From IMG/VR virus record IMGVR_UViG_3300047166_000015, positions 1-23,790 of that record: a stretch of 23,790 bases of DNA; one strand, given 5' to 3'. This stretch comes from a virus. Positions 1 to 9,131 of the stretch are shown one piece after another. Every line of letters starts with the position of its first letter. The stretch's first letter is position 1. The notes beneath the pieces are model-generated. The model ran no database searches, was not told where the DNA came from, and saw only the letters and a program-made list of their open reading frames with translations. Both the position numbers and the translations under genes were made by a program.

Positions 1-1
1 G

Positions 2-679
2 GCCAAGCAGCAGGTGCCGGGGGCGTATGTGGTTGCCACCGATCAGGTGCGCAAAAACTTTGATCTTGTGATGGGCCTTTCACAGACCGATCCGCAACGG
101 TTTCTTCAAATCCACACGGACTCTCCCGACATGGTGAACGGTTTGACGATCCAAATGCGCAGCGCGATTGATACCCAACAAAGAGCCATAAGTGAACGCT
201 TGCGTGCGGGTGTAAGTGGCGGCCAGATGGATGGCGCGATTGCGGCGGCGCGGCCGGTATTTGAAGCGGCTGGGGTTTTGGCCACGAAGCAAAAAGGCCA
301 AACGGATGCGGATGTTCCCGCCTATAATCAGGCCGTTGGGATGCTGCGCACGGAGGTCAACGATTATTTCGAGAAAAACGGCAGAATGCCCGATGACAAA
401 ACCTTGCAGGGCATGGCGCGCGCCGTGACCTTGCAGGGTTTCGTGCCAGGGGATAGGTCGTTTTTTGGCATGGGACCGCCAAAGGATCAGCCGGTTTACA
501 CGCTGCAAAACCAAGGCAAGCCATACCAGATCGACATCAACGCGCCCGCCGCGCAAGCCCTGGCGGCGCCGCTGGTGAATGAATTTATCAAGCAGGCGGG
601 CCATCCGCCCGATGAAGCCACCATCGAGGCAATGCTGAGAAGCAGGTATCCGTCGCTTAACTTCACGAGCGGGCAATAA
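2..679 (+). CDS. Virion-associated protein, C-terminal part (5' truncated by window edge)
   Basis: The reading frame is open from the first bases of the window with no stop, so the GTG at 14 need not be the start; this is probably the C-terminal ~225 residues of a longer protein. It is soluble, mostly helical in character, and has no catalytic motif I recognise. Its stop (677-679) overlaps by one base the start of the giant virion gene (TAATG), so the two are translationally coupled and likely belong to the same virion module. In podovirus-like phages the gene before a giant ejected protein often encodes another internal virion protein or a lytic transglycosylase. That is a context inference only, as the diagnostic N-terminal part is outside the window. 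Confidence 0.75.
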   Translation, partial: AKQQVPGAYVVATDQVRKNFDLVMGLSQTDPQRFLQIHTDSPDMVNGLTIQMRSAIDTQQRAISERLRAGVSGGQMDGAIAAARPVFEAAGVLATKQKGQTDADVPAYNQAVGMLRTEVNDYFEKNGRMPDDKTLQGMARAVTLQGFVPGDRSFFGMGPPKDQPVYTLQNQGKPYQIDINAPAAQALAAPLVNEFIKQAGHPPDEATIEAMLRSRYPSLNFTSGQ

Positions 680-3600
680 TGTCGGGCAGCAATGTGGTGC
701 CGTTTCCGGCGCCCGCCCCGCCGCCCCCGCAAGCAACGCCTCTGCCGCCGCCCGTGGCAGCACCCGTGCCGCCAGCGCCCCCGGCGGCGCAATCGGCTCC
801 GGCGCTGCGGTTGCCGCCGCCCTCGTCGCCCAACGAATCCGACGATACGGCGGCGTTTGTGGCGCAGTTCGTTAAGAAGCAATCCCCGCCCGCGCCGCCG
901 GCCGATGCGGGCGATCAGACGCCGCCTGGTCAGGTTCCGTCCGCGCAAGTGCAGTTGCCGCCGGGGCAGCCGGAGCCAAGTTCGCCGGACGAGTCCGATG
1001 ACACCGCGGCGTTTGTGGCGCAATTCGTTCATGCGCAGCAGGCCCCGGCGACCGCGAACATGGTGGCCGCCCAAGGTTCCAACCCGGACAAAACCGCGCA
1101 AGCCATGGCGACGGCGGCCAAGCTCGGCCTGCCGGTGCCGGCGGTGGAAGCCGACCCGCAGCACTATGCCGACCTCGCCAAGCTATCCGATGACCGCCAG
1201 GTCGTGGCGCGCGATCCGGCGCTGCAAGATTGGATCAAGCAGGACCCGACCAACGCCAAGCTGGCCATTGATGACATTGCGCATCTGGGGGTCATCGGGC
1301 GGCTGAGCCGGGGGCTGGATGAAGGGCGGCTGCAATATCAGGAAGGTGGCGTTGAGGCTAAAAACGCGCTGGCCGGGCCGTTTGGCGGGCCGTCCGCAGC
1401 CAACATCAATCTGCTCGATGCCATCAAAACGCAGTTGCAGTTGGCCCAAGGGCAGGATGAGTTGGCCGATGAGGCGCGGGCGCAAACGGCCATGGCGCAG
1501 CGCGGCGGCCAGCCCGCTATGCAAGGGCATTTGACCGAGCGTGGCTTTGCACCGCAGGCCGGGGAGTATGCCGCCAGCGTTCCGGGCATGGGCGTCTATG
1601 GGGACGTTGCCCAAGGGGTGGGCGAGTTTGCCGGGGCGTCGAAACCGATAGCGGAACAGGCGGCCCTGGCCGCAGGGACCTATGCTCTGGGGCCTTTGGG
1701 GGTGGCCTACCGCACCGCTCGGATGGTTGGCGCGGGCGGTGAGGTGGGGATGGCTGTAGCGCCCGCGTTGGGTCGCGCGGCTGGCATGGGGTTGGGCAAG
1801 GCTGCGCAGATGCTCGGGCCGGCGGCTTTGACCGCCATGGTGGGCAATCAGGTCGTGAGTAGCTACGGGCAGATTTACGACGCGCAGAACGGCGTGAAGG
1901 ACGCCAACGGGCAAGAGATACCCGAGACAACCAAGCAGCTTGTGGCGGCCGGTGGCGCCATACTGGCGGGCGGGGTCATGGCGGCCGGAGGCGGGGCGCA
2001 GCTTGGCCGGTTGCTCAACCTGCCGAAAATCACGTTCGTCCACGATCTGGCGGTGGCGGCGGCGCGGGTGCCGACCGTGCAGCGGGCGTTTGGCAATCTG
2101 TTCGCGGGCGCGGCCAAGGCGGGCATCGTCAACGCGCTGTTGGGCATGGGCATCAACGGCGTGCAATCGGTGGCGCCGCAGATTGGCATGGCGGTGACTT
2201 CGCCGAATTTCGAGACCGTGTTCAACAACCCGGACAAATACGCGGCGCTCAAAAAAGAGATTATTGAGGGGTGGGAGGACAATCTGTTGCTGGGGGCTGG
2301 CCTGCATGTGCCGGCGGCGGGCGTTTCGTTGATGTACGATGTGGGCCGCGCCTCGGCGGCCGGGCGGGCGGCGGAGCTATGGGGCGGCATGATGGACGCC
2401 GCGGCGCAGAGCAAAACCCGGATGCGCGCGCCGGCTTCCTTTGAAGCGTTGATGAAGGCTCATTCCGGCGATGCGGTCTATGTGAACGGTGACGCGCTGG
2501 CGACGTATTATCAGGAAATTGGTTCCGCGCCGGGGGCAAAGAACGATCCGTTTGCGCAGGTCGTGCCGGATATGAAGGATCAGCTTGAACGGGCGCAATT
2601 AACCGGCGGGGTGGTGGAAATCCCCCGGGCGTCTTTTGCCGCAAGGCTCGCGGGCTCCAATGCGGATTACCGGCTGCGTCCGCATATCAAAATCACGCCG
2701 GACGGGATGAGCGCGGAAGAGGCGCAGCAATTCCTGAACGACAACCCCGATATGTTCAAGGGGTTCGATCTGGAGTCCTTGGCTGCCAATGGTGGCGAAG
2801 GGCCAACCCGGGGACACACCTTCGAGGTGGTGAACGTCGCCGAAAATTCCGATGACGCCAAAAACCCGTTGCTGACGGTGCGCGATGAGACCGGCCAGGA
2901 AATCCCTGTCCAAGCCGAGGATTTTAACAATTTCATGCAAGGCCGCCAAGCGACCATCACGCGCGGCGAGGGCGGCACTGGCAAGGTCGGTGAGCACGCC
3001 AACACGCTTGAGGTGGGCGATATTGTCCGCACGGCGGAAGGGGCGCGCGAGGCGGTGCGGGCCGATGTCATGCGCCAGTTGCAGGCAGCCGGGCAGACGG
3101 AGAATCAGGCCAAAACCAACGCGGCGCTGTTTGTGGCGTTTTTTGGCACGATGGGCAGGCTCATGGGGCTTTCGCCCGAGGCGATTTACCAGGCGGAGAA
3201 TATCCAAATCCAGCGTGAGGCGGCCTACGTGGCGGGGCCGGGGCGGTATGACGATCTTGACGCCGCGATTGACGCGAACCGCGCCGGGCGCGGGGGACCA
3301 AGCGACCGCGAAATTTATGGCCCGAGTTTGCTGGAATACCTGACGGAAAAGCCAAACCCGCGCACGCTGGCGGAGGCGCAAAATATGCCCCCGCGCAAGC
3401 TTGCCGGCGGCTTGGTTGATACCGGCGGCAATTTGAAAAGCATGGGCGCGGGCGTCTGGCATTTAGAAGTCAAGACGCGGCGCAAGTTGATAAATGAGAA
3501 CGGGCAACGGCTGCATGAGGCGGCGAAAGATGCCTATGATGCGAGATATTTTCCTGAGCATACCACCACCACCACGCCCGAACAGCTTTTGGCTGCGATA

Positions 3601-6600
3601 CGGGATGAGTTGCACGGGAAAAAGCGTTATCCTGAAATGAGCTATGAGGCTCAAGAAAAACTGCACCAGCGCGAATTGGTCAACTATGTAAACTACCTGG
3701 CGAATGAGGCCGGGCTCGATTTGAAGTCGATGACCAACGATCAGGTGCGGCAAGCCTTTGCTGAGTTCGAGGGGCAGGCGGCGCCGAAGCCAAACCCGGA
3801 CGCGGAATTTGACCAAACAGTTTATCGTGGCACGCCGCAATTTGAACAGCGCCAAGGCGAGACCAAACGCGGTTCTATCCAGTTCCACGAGGGGTTGACG
3901 CTCATCAACCTGTTCAAAAATGCCGACGCCTCCACCTTTCCTCACGAGGCGGCGCATTTGTTTCTGGACATCATGGATCGTGCCGTTCGGACGCCGGACG
4001 CGACGGCTGAGATGCGGACGGACATGGGCAAATTGCGCAAGTGGCTCGGGGTGGGTGAGGACGAAAACCTTCGGGACAATGTGGCGGCGCATGAAAAGTT
4101 CGCGCGTGGTTTCGAGACCTATCTGAAAGAAGGCAATCCGCCTTCTGAGGAATTGCGCGGCGTGTTCGCCAAACTCTCGGCCTGGATCACGCGGGTTTAT
4201 CAGCGGTTGAAGCAGAGCGGCCAGCCGATCAACGATGAGGTGCGCGGCATCATGGACCGGATGTTGGCGACCCGCGAAGCCGTGGATGAGGCGCAAGCCG
4301 CGATGGGAACGCTGAACCCAACGTTCAAAGATGCCAAAATGGCGGGGATGTCGGGGACGCAGTTCAATCTGTACGTCAACAAGATCGCCAAAAAACAAGA
4401 TGAGATTTATGACCGCGTTTTGGCGCGTGTCAGCAAAATGGAAGAGATCAGGCAGACCAAGGCGTGGAACGATGAGCGCGCCGCGCAGATGCCGCATGTT
4501 GAATATGATGTCATCCAAGGCAATCCGGGCGCGCGGACCTGGAGTTATTTTGCGTATGCTAAGGACCTGCTTCGCCCAGACAGGGAAATACCGCGCACGA
4601 AGCTTTCAGAGGCCGCCGTCAAGGCGATCCTCGGGGAGCGCATCATGGGGCTGCCCGATGGCATCCTGGCGCGCAAGAAGGTCCAGGCTGGCGAGGGTAA
4701 GCTCATTGTGGTCCACCCGGACGATGTGGCTGCGGCGTTCGGCTATTCGACTGGCAAGCAAATGCTGGAGGACATGATTGCGGCCAACATCGGCCGCCGC
4801 AACGCCGAACAGGCGACGGGCCGGGATATGTCGTTGAACGGGTATGTGCGGCACCTGACTGAACAAGCCATTCGTGATCGTCTCAATGAAATGTTTGGCG
4901 ACCCTTTGCACGATGGGACGATTGCAGAGATCGCGCAGGAAGAGGCGCACAAGGCATCCACGCTGGACCTTATCAGCACGGAGTTGCGGGCGCTGGCCAA
5001 GCGCAACGGCGAGCCGCCGCCCTGGTCTGTGGAGCAGGCCAAAGCCTGGGTCCAGGAGAGTTTCCTGAAAACCAGCATCCGCCAGGCGATCAAGCCTGGC
5101 CCTTACATTAAGGCCGAACAGAAGGCCGCCCGGGATGCCGAGATCGCGTTGCTGCGGGGCAATGTGGTGGATGCGCTCAAAGCCAAGCAGCGGCAGATGT
5201 TGGCCCATATCGCGGCCGGCGAGGCGCAAGCCTTCAAGAAGATGTATGATAAGACGGTTGCTAATTGGAAAAACCTGGGCAAAACGGTACGGTTGCCCAA
5301 GATCGAGCCGCATTTCGCCGATCAGATTCACGCGATCCTGGACACCATCGGCATCCCGATTGCCCGTGACGCCGATGAGTTGCGCCGGGGCACGGCCGGA
5401 CAAAACTTGACCGATTTTATAGCCGACCGGCAGGAGCAAGGTTGGCAGATTGATGTGCCGTTGTTTCTGCACAACGTGGTGGGCAATCAGTGGCTTCGCC
5501 CGGGGCAGTATGATTATCGAGATTTTAATACCCATGATTTCATGCTCACGTCCGATCTCATTACGTCTTTGAAGCATGTTGGCAAGGAGGTGAATGAAAT
5601 CCTGGTTGGCGAAAAGCGGGAGGATTTTCAAAGCCGCAAAGCGCAAATGCTGGAAGAGGCAAAAGACGTGCCCAACATCTGGCGTGAAAGCGGAACGCGG
5701 GTTCCGAAGGGGCTTGAGTTGGTGCTGACACGCGGGCTTCTGGGCACCGGGCGGGAGTTGAAGGCCAATTTGCGGCGCCTGGAAAACGCGATGATTATGC
5801 TGGGCGGGCGCCATGGCCGCGCCTTTGTGAGCGCGATGGTCGATGCGCTGAAAATCAGCGCGGCGCGAAAAGACAAATACATGGAAAAAGTTCACCAGCA
5901 ATTCAAGGATTTGTATGCCTCGATGCCGAAGGAGTGGCGCGAGCGCGATGATGACAAGATAGACGTGCCTGAGTGTCCCAAGAACGGCAGCACATTATGG
6001 TCGCGCGAATCTTTGCGGATGGTCGCCATGAACATGGGCAACACGGGCGACCGGTCCAATTTTGAAAAAATGTATAAAGGCGAGGGATGGGATGCGGAAG
6101 CTGTTTATGACGCGCTGAGATCAAAAAAGTATTTGACGGCGGACGACTGGAATTATGTGCAGGGCGTTTGGAACATCATGGATGAATGGAAGCCGGTTTT
6201 TGATGAATTTCAACGGCGGATGACAGGGGTTGGCATTACCTACGTGAAGGCCGAGCCGATCACAACCGGCCACGGGCAAACGCTGCGCGGCGGTTATTTC
6301 CCGGTCATGTATGACGCGGTGAACGCGAACACCGCCATGATGCGCGAAAAGATCGAGGGGGTCGAGGGTCAGGAGAGCGACAAGGGGCCGTATGGCCGGG
6401 GCAGTTTGGCGGCGCGCACCTATCAGGGCGCCATGGTCAACCGTACCGGTTATTTTGGTCCGTTGACCTATGATCCCATTGCGTTCGCTAACCGGTTCAC
6501 CGACATGATCCATGACTTGGCGTACCGCGAGTCCATCATGAATGCCTGGAAACTGGTCAATGATCCCGAGATCAAGGCCATGATGATCGACAAGCTCGGG

Positions 6601-7782
6601 CCGGAGTTGCAGGCAAAGTTTAACCCGTGGCTGCGCGATCTGGCGGGCATGAGCGGCAAGCTAGATAACCGTGATCGCTTTATGCAAAATATGACGAAGC
6701 GGTTTCGGCTATGTTCGACCGCCATGTATATTGGGTTTAACCTTATGACCACGGCGTTGCACGGGCCTACCGCTTACATCCATTCGCTGGGTGAGACTGA
6801 CAAACTGGCCGCGATTAAAAACTCCTTGGGCTTGGCGGATTTTAGAATGAGCAATCCGCGGTGGCAGTTCATTATGAACAACTCGCTTGAATGCGCCGAA
6901 TTGGCCAAGCATGTCGATCTTGATGCCAGGCAGAATTTGCGCAGCATTTTGCAAAAAGAGAATTGGCAGACAAAGACTCTTAATGTCGCCTCGCAGTTGT
7001 CGCAATGGCTTCTCGCAAAAAGTCTGGTTTTTTCGGCTGGTGTGGTTTGGGAGACAGAATATGAAAAATTAATGGATCAGGGGATGGAGCATGAAGAGGC
7101 CGCTCTTGCGGCGGATCGAGCGGTGCGTGTGTCGCATGGCGGTGTGAATTTTATGGATCAGGCGGAAGCGTTTCGCAGCGAAGGAATCATGCGGAATCTG
7201 CTTTGGTTCGGCGGTTTCTGGAACAGCATCTTCAACAAATATGTTGACACAATCGCCATCGGTAAACGCGGCGTTTATGCGGCGCGCGCGGGCGACATGC
7301 AGGGCGCCAAAGAGGATTTTGGCAAAGTTCTTTCCAACACCTTTACATATCTTTTGATGCCGGCGGTGATTACGGCTGCGGCGCGCGGGTATTTACAAGG
7401 CGACAAGCCGGACAACGAGAGTTTTGAGAAATGGTATCTTGAAAACTTGTTGGTGGAACCGGCGCAACCTTTGCCCATCATCAACGCGGTGGCCAATATG
7501 TGGCTGCGACACCAAAAGACGCCGGACGTATTCGGCCCGGAGGAGACGATCTCTGACATTGTGGCGGCCGGACGCAATGATTATGATTTGTTCCAAACCG
7601 GGCAATATGATCCAAACATTCTGTTGCACAATGTGGAGGCGGTTGGATCAGTGGTGCCGCTGCCTGGCGCGGTGCCGCTGACCAAAGCCGGCGAGTATCT
7701 TTGGGATTGGGGAGATGGAAATTTGCCCCAGCAGACCCTTGCGGATGTGGCCAAAGGGGTGTTGCGCGGGCCACCTCACTAA
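679..7782 (+). CDS. Giant polyvalent virion protein with HEAAH zincin-like motif (2,367 aa)
   Basis: The ATG at 679 follows a GAGCGGG ribosome-binding site and overlaps the upstream stop. Residues 1-125 are Pro/Ala-rich and contain a 17-residue repeat (49-65 and 101-117). Residues ~320-500 are Gly/Ala-rich and strongly hydrophobic, as expected of virion proteins that insert into host envelopes. At 1075-1093, LINLFKNADASTF is followed by HEAAH (H1089, E1090, H1093), the zinc-metallopeptidase signature seen in phage 'polyvalent' proteins, which are multi-domain proteins injected with the DNA. Charged helical segments make up much of the middle, and hydrophobic stretches recur near 2013-2035 and 2219-2240. 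The size, Ala-rich membrane-active segments and position before the lysis genes suggest an internal, ejected virion protein that acts during DNA entry. The metallopeptidase assignment rests on the motif; other domains are unrecognised. Confidence 0.85.
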   Translation: MSGSNVVPFPAPAPPPPQATPLPPPVAAPVPPAPPAAQSAPALRLPPPSSPNESDDTAAFVAQFVKKQSPPAPPADAGDQTPPGQVPSAQVQLPPGQPEPSSPDESDDTAAFVAQFVHAQQAPATANMVAAQGSNPDKTAQAMATAAKLGLPVPAVEADPQHYADLAKLSDDRQVVARDPALQDWIKQDPTNAKLAIDDIAHLGVIGRLSRGLDEGRLQYQEGGVEAKNALAGPFGGPSAANINLLDAIKTQLQLAQGQDELADEARAQTAMAQRGGQPAMQGHLTERGFAPQAGEYAASVPGMGVYGDVAQGVGEFAGASKPIAEQAALAAGTYALGPLGVAYRTARMVGAGGEVGMAVAPALGRAAGMGLGKAAQMLGPAALTAMVGNQVVSSYGQIYDAQNGVKDANGQEIPETTKQLVAAGGAILAGGVMAAGGGAQLGRLLNLPKITFVHDLAVAAARVPTVQRAFGNLFAGAAKAGIVNALLGMGINGVQSVAPQIGMAVTSPNFETVFNNPDKYAALKKEIIEGWEDNLLLGAGLHVPAAGVSLMYDVGRASAAGRAAELWGGMMDAAAQSKTRMRAPASFEALMKAHSGDAVYVNGDALATYYQEIGSAPGAKNDPFAQVVPDMKDQLERAQLTGGVVEIPRASFAARLAGSNADYRLRPHIKITPDGMSAEEAQQFLNDNPDMFKGFDLESLAANGGEGPTRGHTFEVVNVAENSDDAKNPLLTVRDETGQEIPVQAEDFNNFMQGRQATITRGEGGTGKVGEHANTLEVGDIVRTAEGAREAVRADVMRQLQAAGQTENQAKTNAALFVAFFGTMGRLMGLSPEAIYQAENIQIQREAAYVAGPGRYDDLDAAIDANRAGRGGPSDREIYGPSLLEYLTEKPNPRTLAEAQNMPPRKLAGGLVDTGGNLKSMGAGVWHLEVKTRRKLINENGQRLHEAAKDAYDARYFPEHTTTTTPEQLLAAIRDELHGKKRYPEMSYEAQEKLHQRELVNYVNYLANEAGLDLKSMTNDQVRQAFAEFEGQAAPKPNPDAEFDQTVYRGTPQFEQRQGETKRGSIQFHEGLTLINLFKNADASTFPHEAAHLFLDIMDRAVRTPDATAEMRTDMGKLRKWLGVGEDENLRDNVAAHEKFARGFETYLKEGNPPSEELRGVFAKLSAWITRVYQRLKQSGQPINDEVRGIMDRMLATREAVDEAQAAMGTLNPTFKDAKMAGMSGTQFNLYVNKIAKKQDEIYDRVLARVSKMEEIRQTKAWNDERAAQMPHVEYDVIQGNPGARTWSYFAYAKDLLRPDREIPRTKLSEAAVKAILGERIMGLPDGILARKKVQAGEGKLIVVHPDDVAAAFGYSTGKQMLEDMIAANIGRRNAEQATGRDMSLNGYVRHLTEQAIRDRLNEMFGDPLHDGTIAEIAQEEAHKASTLDLISTELRALAKRNGEPPPWSVEQAKAWVQESFLKTSIRQAIKPGPYIKAEQKAARDAEIALLRGNVVDALKAKQRQMLAHIAAGEAQAFKKMYDKTVANWKNLGKTVRLPKIEPHFADQIHAILDTIGIPIARDADELRRGTAGQNLTDFIADRQEQGWQIDVPLFLHNVVGNQWLRPGQYDYRDFNTHDFMLTSDLITSLKHVGKEVNEILVGEKREDFQSRKAQMLEEAKDVPNIWRESGTRVPKGLELVLTRGLLGTGRELKANLRRLENAMIMLGGRHGRAFVSAMVDALKISAARKDKYMEKVHQQFKDLYASMPKEWRERDDDKIDVPECPKNGSTLWSRESLRMVAMNMGNTGDRSNFEKMYKGEGWDAEAVYDALRSKKYLTADDWNYVQGVWNIMDEWKPVFDEFQRRMTGVGITYVKAEPITTGHGQTLRGGYFPVMYDAVNANTAMMREKIEGVEGQESDKGPYGRGSLAARTYQGAMVNRTGYFGPLTYDPIAFANRFTDMIHDLAYRESIMNAWKLVNDPEIKAMMIDKLGPELQAKFNPWLRDLAGMSGKLDNRDRFMQNMTKRFRLCSTAMYIGFNLMTTALHGPTAYIHSLGETDKLAAIKNSLGLADFRMSNPRWQFIMNNSLECAELAKHVDLDARQNLRSILQKENWQTKTLNVASQLSQWLLAKSLVFSAGVVWETEYEKLMDQGMEHEEAALAADRAVRVSHGGVNFMDQAEAFRSEGIMRNLLWFGGFWNSIFNKYVDTIAIGKRGVYAARAGDMQGAKEDFGKVLSNTFTYLLMPAVITAAARGYLQGDKPDNESFEKWYLENLLVEPAQPLPIINAVANMWLRHQKTPDVFGPEETISDIVAAGRNDYDLFQTGQYDPNILLHNVEAVGSVVPLPGAVPLTKAGEYLWDWGDGNLPQQTLADVAKGVLRGPPH
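823..1029 (+). repeat. Two in-frame copies of a 17-residue acidic motif in the giant protein
   Basis: Codons 49-65 (bases 823-873) and 101-117 (979-1029) encode SSP(N/D)ESDDTAAFVAQFV, 16 of 17 residues identical, offset by 52 codons. Each copy is surrounded by Pro-rich linker. It looks like a duplicated short linear motif, perhaps a docking site for another virion protein. Confidence 0.8.
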
Positions 7783-7855
7783 AACGTGAATTGCATAGCG
7801 CCTTACCTCTGGTAGTCCTTACAAAAGGTAATGTTTAATTTTGTGAGGCGGTGCA

Positions 7856-8374
7856 ATGGTTTTTGAAAAAGTGTGTAAAGTATTTGATCGTATCGGGACC
7901 GTCCTGGGGTTTCTTTTGCTGGGCGCCGGGTTTGTTATTATGATGGCAAGCGTTTTATGTTACGAGGTGTTCTGGTGGCACAAGATGATGGCGAACGTGG
8001 CTTATGCGGAAGCCAACCCGTTAGACGGCGATAGCGGGTGGTTTTTTGCGGGGCTTTGGCTGTTGCCGATTGTCATTCAAGCGTGGGGCGTTTTATATCC
8101 GCTGTACCTATGGGTCTCCGGCAAAGCGAAAGACGATCCGGCGCACCCCGACTATGTGCGGCCAGCTTACAAAGAGTCGCCCGAGGAAATAGCCCGTATG
8201 AAGGCGGCGCAGGAAAGGTTTCGGGAAAGCGTTAATAACCCAGAATTGTTTAGGCAAAGAGCGGAAGAGGCCGCGGAGAGGAAAAGGCAATACATGGCAA
8301 AATATAAGCGGTTGAAAGAGGAATACCGGCGGTTTTACCCGGATCGTCATCACCCCGAAGAGGATGACGACTGA
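7856..8374 (+). CDS. Small two-helix membrane protein with charged C-terminal tail
   Basis: The ATG at 7856 has a GAGGCGG ribosome-binding site 73 bases after the giant gene. The 172-residue product has two hydrophobic segments (~14-38 and ~62-86), with a short polar loop between, then a highly charged Lys/Arg/Glu-rich tail (about 105-172) likely to form a long helix or coiled coil. The topology is consistent with an inner-membrane protein with a cytoplasmic tail. Lying between virion and lysis genes, it could be a holin-like or superinfection-exclusion protein, but nothing in the sequence decides this and I do not recognise the family. A hairpin terminator follows at 8442-8469. Confidence 0.8.
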   Translation: MVFEKVCKVFDRIGTVLGFLLLGAGFVIMMASVLCYEVFWWHKMMANVAYAEANPLDGDSGWFFAGLWLLPIVIQAWGVLYPLYLWVSGKAKDDPAHPDYVRPAYKESPEEIARMKAAQERFRESVNNPELFRQRAEEAAERKRQYMAKYKRLKEEYRRFYPDRHHPEEDDD

Positions 8375-8406
8375 GCGGCCCGGCCCCACCCCGGCCAAAC
8401 TCTTTG

Positions 8407-8436
8407 TTGGCATAACTAACCCGAAGCCCTATATAT
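8407..8436 (+). promoter_or_regulatory. Candidate sigma70-type promoter upstream of lysis cassette
   Basis: TTGGCA (8407-8412), a 17-base spacer and TATATA (8430-8435) make a good -35/-10 pair. The predicted start of transcription, near 8442, coincides with the first base of the hairpin annotated next, so a transcript from it would begin with that stem-loop. It is called from consensus match only. Confidence 0.4.
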
Positions 8437-8441
8437 CCCCC

Positions 8442-8469
8442 AAGCCAGGAGCGTTGCTTCTGGCTTTTT
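8442..8469 (+). terminator. Rho-independent terminator-like hairpin with T-run
   Basis: AAGCCAGGAGC (8442-8452) pairs with GCTTCTGGCTT (8456-8466) through one G-T wobble, leaving a three-base loop, and is followed directly by T bases to 8469. It most simply ends transcription from the membrane-protein gene at 7856-8374. Confidence 0.7.
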
Positions 8470-8482
8470 CGCAGTGGCGAAA
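8467..8482 (+). promoter_or_regulatory. Small hairpin covering the ribosome-binding site of the first lysis gene
   Basis: TTTCGC (8467-8472) is complementary to GCGAAA (8477-8482) across a four-base loop. The right arm is part of the GAAAGGG Shine-Dalgarno region before the ATG at 8492, so the hairpin could limit translation initiation. It lies immediately after the terminator hairpin. Confidence 0.35.
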
Positions 8483-8491
8483 GGGCATGAC

Positions 8492-8821
8492 ATGGGCCTA
8501 TCCGATCTCCTGGCGACCGAGAGCAACCGCACGGGGCTAAGCCTTTGGATTGGCACGGCCATTGTGGCGGCCATCCAGTATTTCATCCTGCATCAGACCC
8601 CGGCCACGGCTGATTTGCTGGGCGCGGTGGTGGGGCTGCTGAAAATCCTCCAGCCCGACGCCAATGTGACCGTGACCCAACTCGCTTCCGAGATCACCGC
8701 CGTCAAAGCCCTGATCGCCGCCCCGGACGCGGCCAAGCTCGGGGCCGTCATCAACGATACCGAGGCGCTGGTGGCCGGCGCCGTCAATGATCCAACCGCA
8801 GCAAAGGCAGGCAAGCTATGA
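8492..8821 (+). CDS. Small membrane protein, holin candidate
   Basis: The ATG at 8492 is preferred over an in-frame GTG at 8474 because GAAAGGG lies six bases before it. The 109-residue product has a clear membrane helix near residues 15-33 (GLSLWIGTAIVAAIQYFIL), a second weaker hydrophobic stretch (~38-52), then an Ala-rich soluble tail. It is the first of four overlapping genes that end with a lysozyme: its TGA overlaps the next ATG (ATGA at 8818-8821). Position and size fit a holin or lysis-accessory protein, but holins lack conserved signature residues, so the function is inferred from context. Confidence 0.7.
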   Translation: MGLSDLLATESNRTGLSLWIGTAIVAAIQYFILHQTPATADLLGAVVGLLKILQPDANVTVTQLASEITAVKALIAAPDAAKLGAVINDTEALVAGAVNDPTAAKAGKL

Positions 8822-9126
8822 GCACCACGATTGAGTCCGACATCAACACCGCCGTGAACCTCGCCGCCCAAGCAACGGCGGTGGCCGCCGCCGTCTCAGG
8901 CAACCCGGCCGCCGCGACGGCTGCGGGGGCCGTTGAGGCGGTTGCCGCCGTCACCCAGGCCGTGGAAGGGGCTGCACCCCATCACACCGCCGTTGCGGCC
9001 ATTGGGGCGGGCGTGCAGGCCCTTGCGGCAACGCCCATCGTGCAGAGCAACGCGCAGGCGGCGGGGCTCGCCAGCATCGCGTCGAGCTTCTTTTCGTGGC
9101 TGCAATCCGAGTTCGGCAAGCTGTAA
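8818..9126 (+). CDS. Ala-rich small protein of the lysis cassette, unknown function
   Basis: Its ATG overlaps the preceding stop (ATGA), indicating coupled translation. The 102-residue product is very rich in Ala and Val, with low-charge helical stretches at about 10-50 and 58-80 and a short aromatic C-terminus (SSFFSWLQSEFGKL). No clean transmembrane helix or catalytic motif is visible. Its place between a holin candidate and an XhlA-like protein suggests an accessory lysis or virion role. I do not recognise the family. Confidence 0.7.
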   Translation: MSTTIESDINTAVNLAAQATAVAAAVSGNPAAATAAGAVEAVAAVTQAVEGAAPHHTAVAAIGAGVQALAATPIVQSNAQAAGLASIASSFFSWLQSEFGKL

Positions 9127-9131
9127 GCTCG

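Noticed and set aside
1183-5901. Long - strand open frames opposite the giant virion gene, up to 431 codons
   Set aside because: They are the expected antisense shadows of a GC-rich gene: Arg/His/Leu-rich, without ribosome-binding sites or domains, and mutually overlapping.
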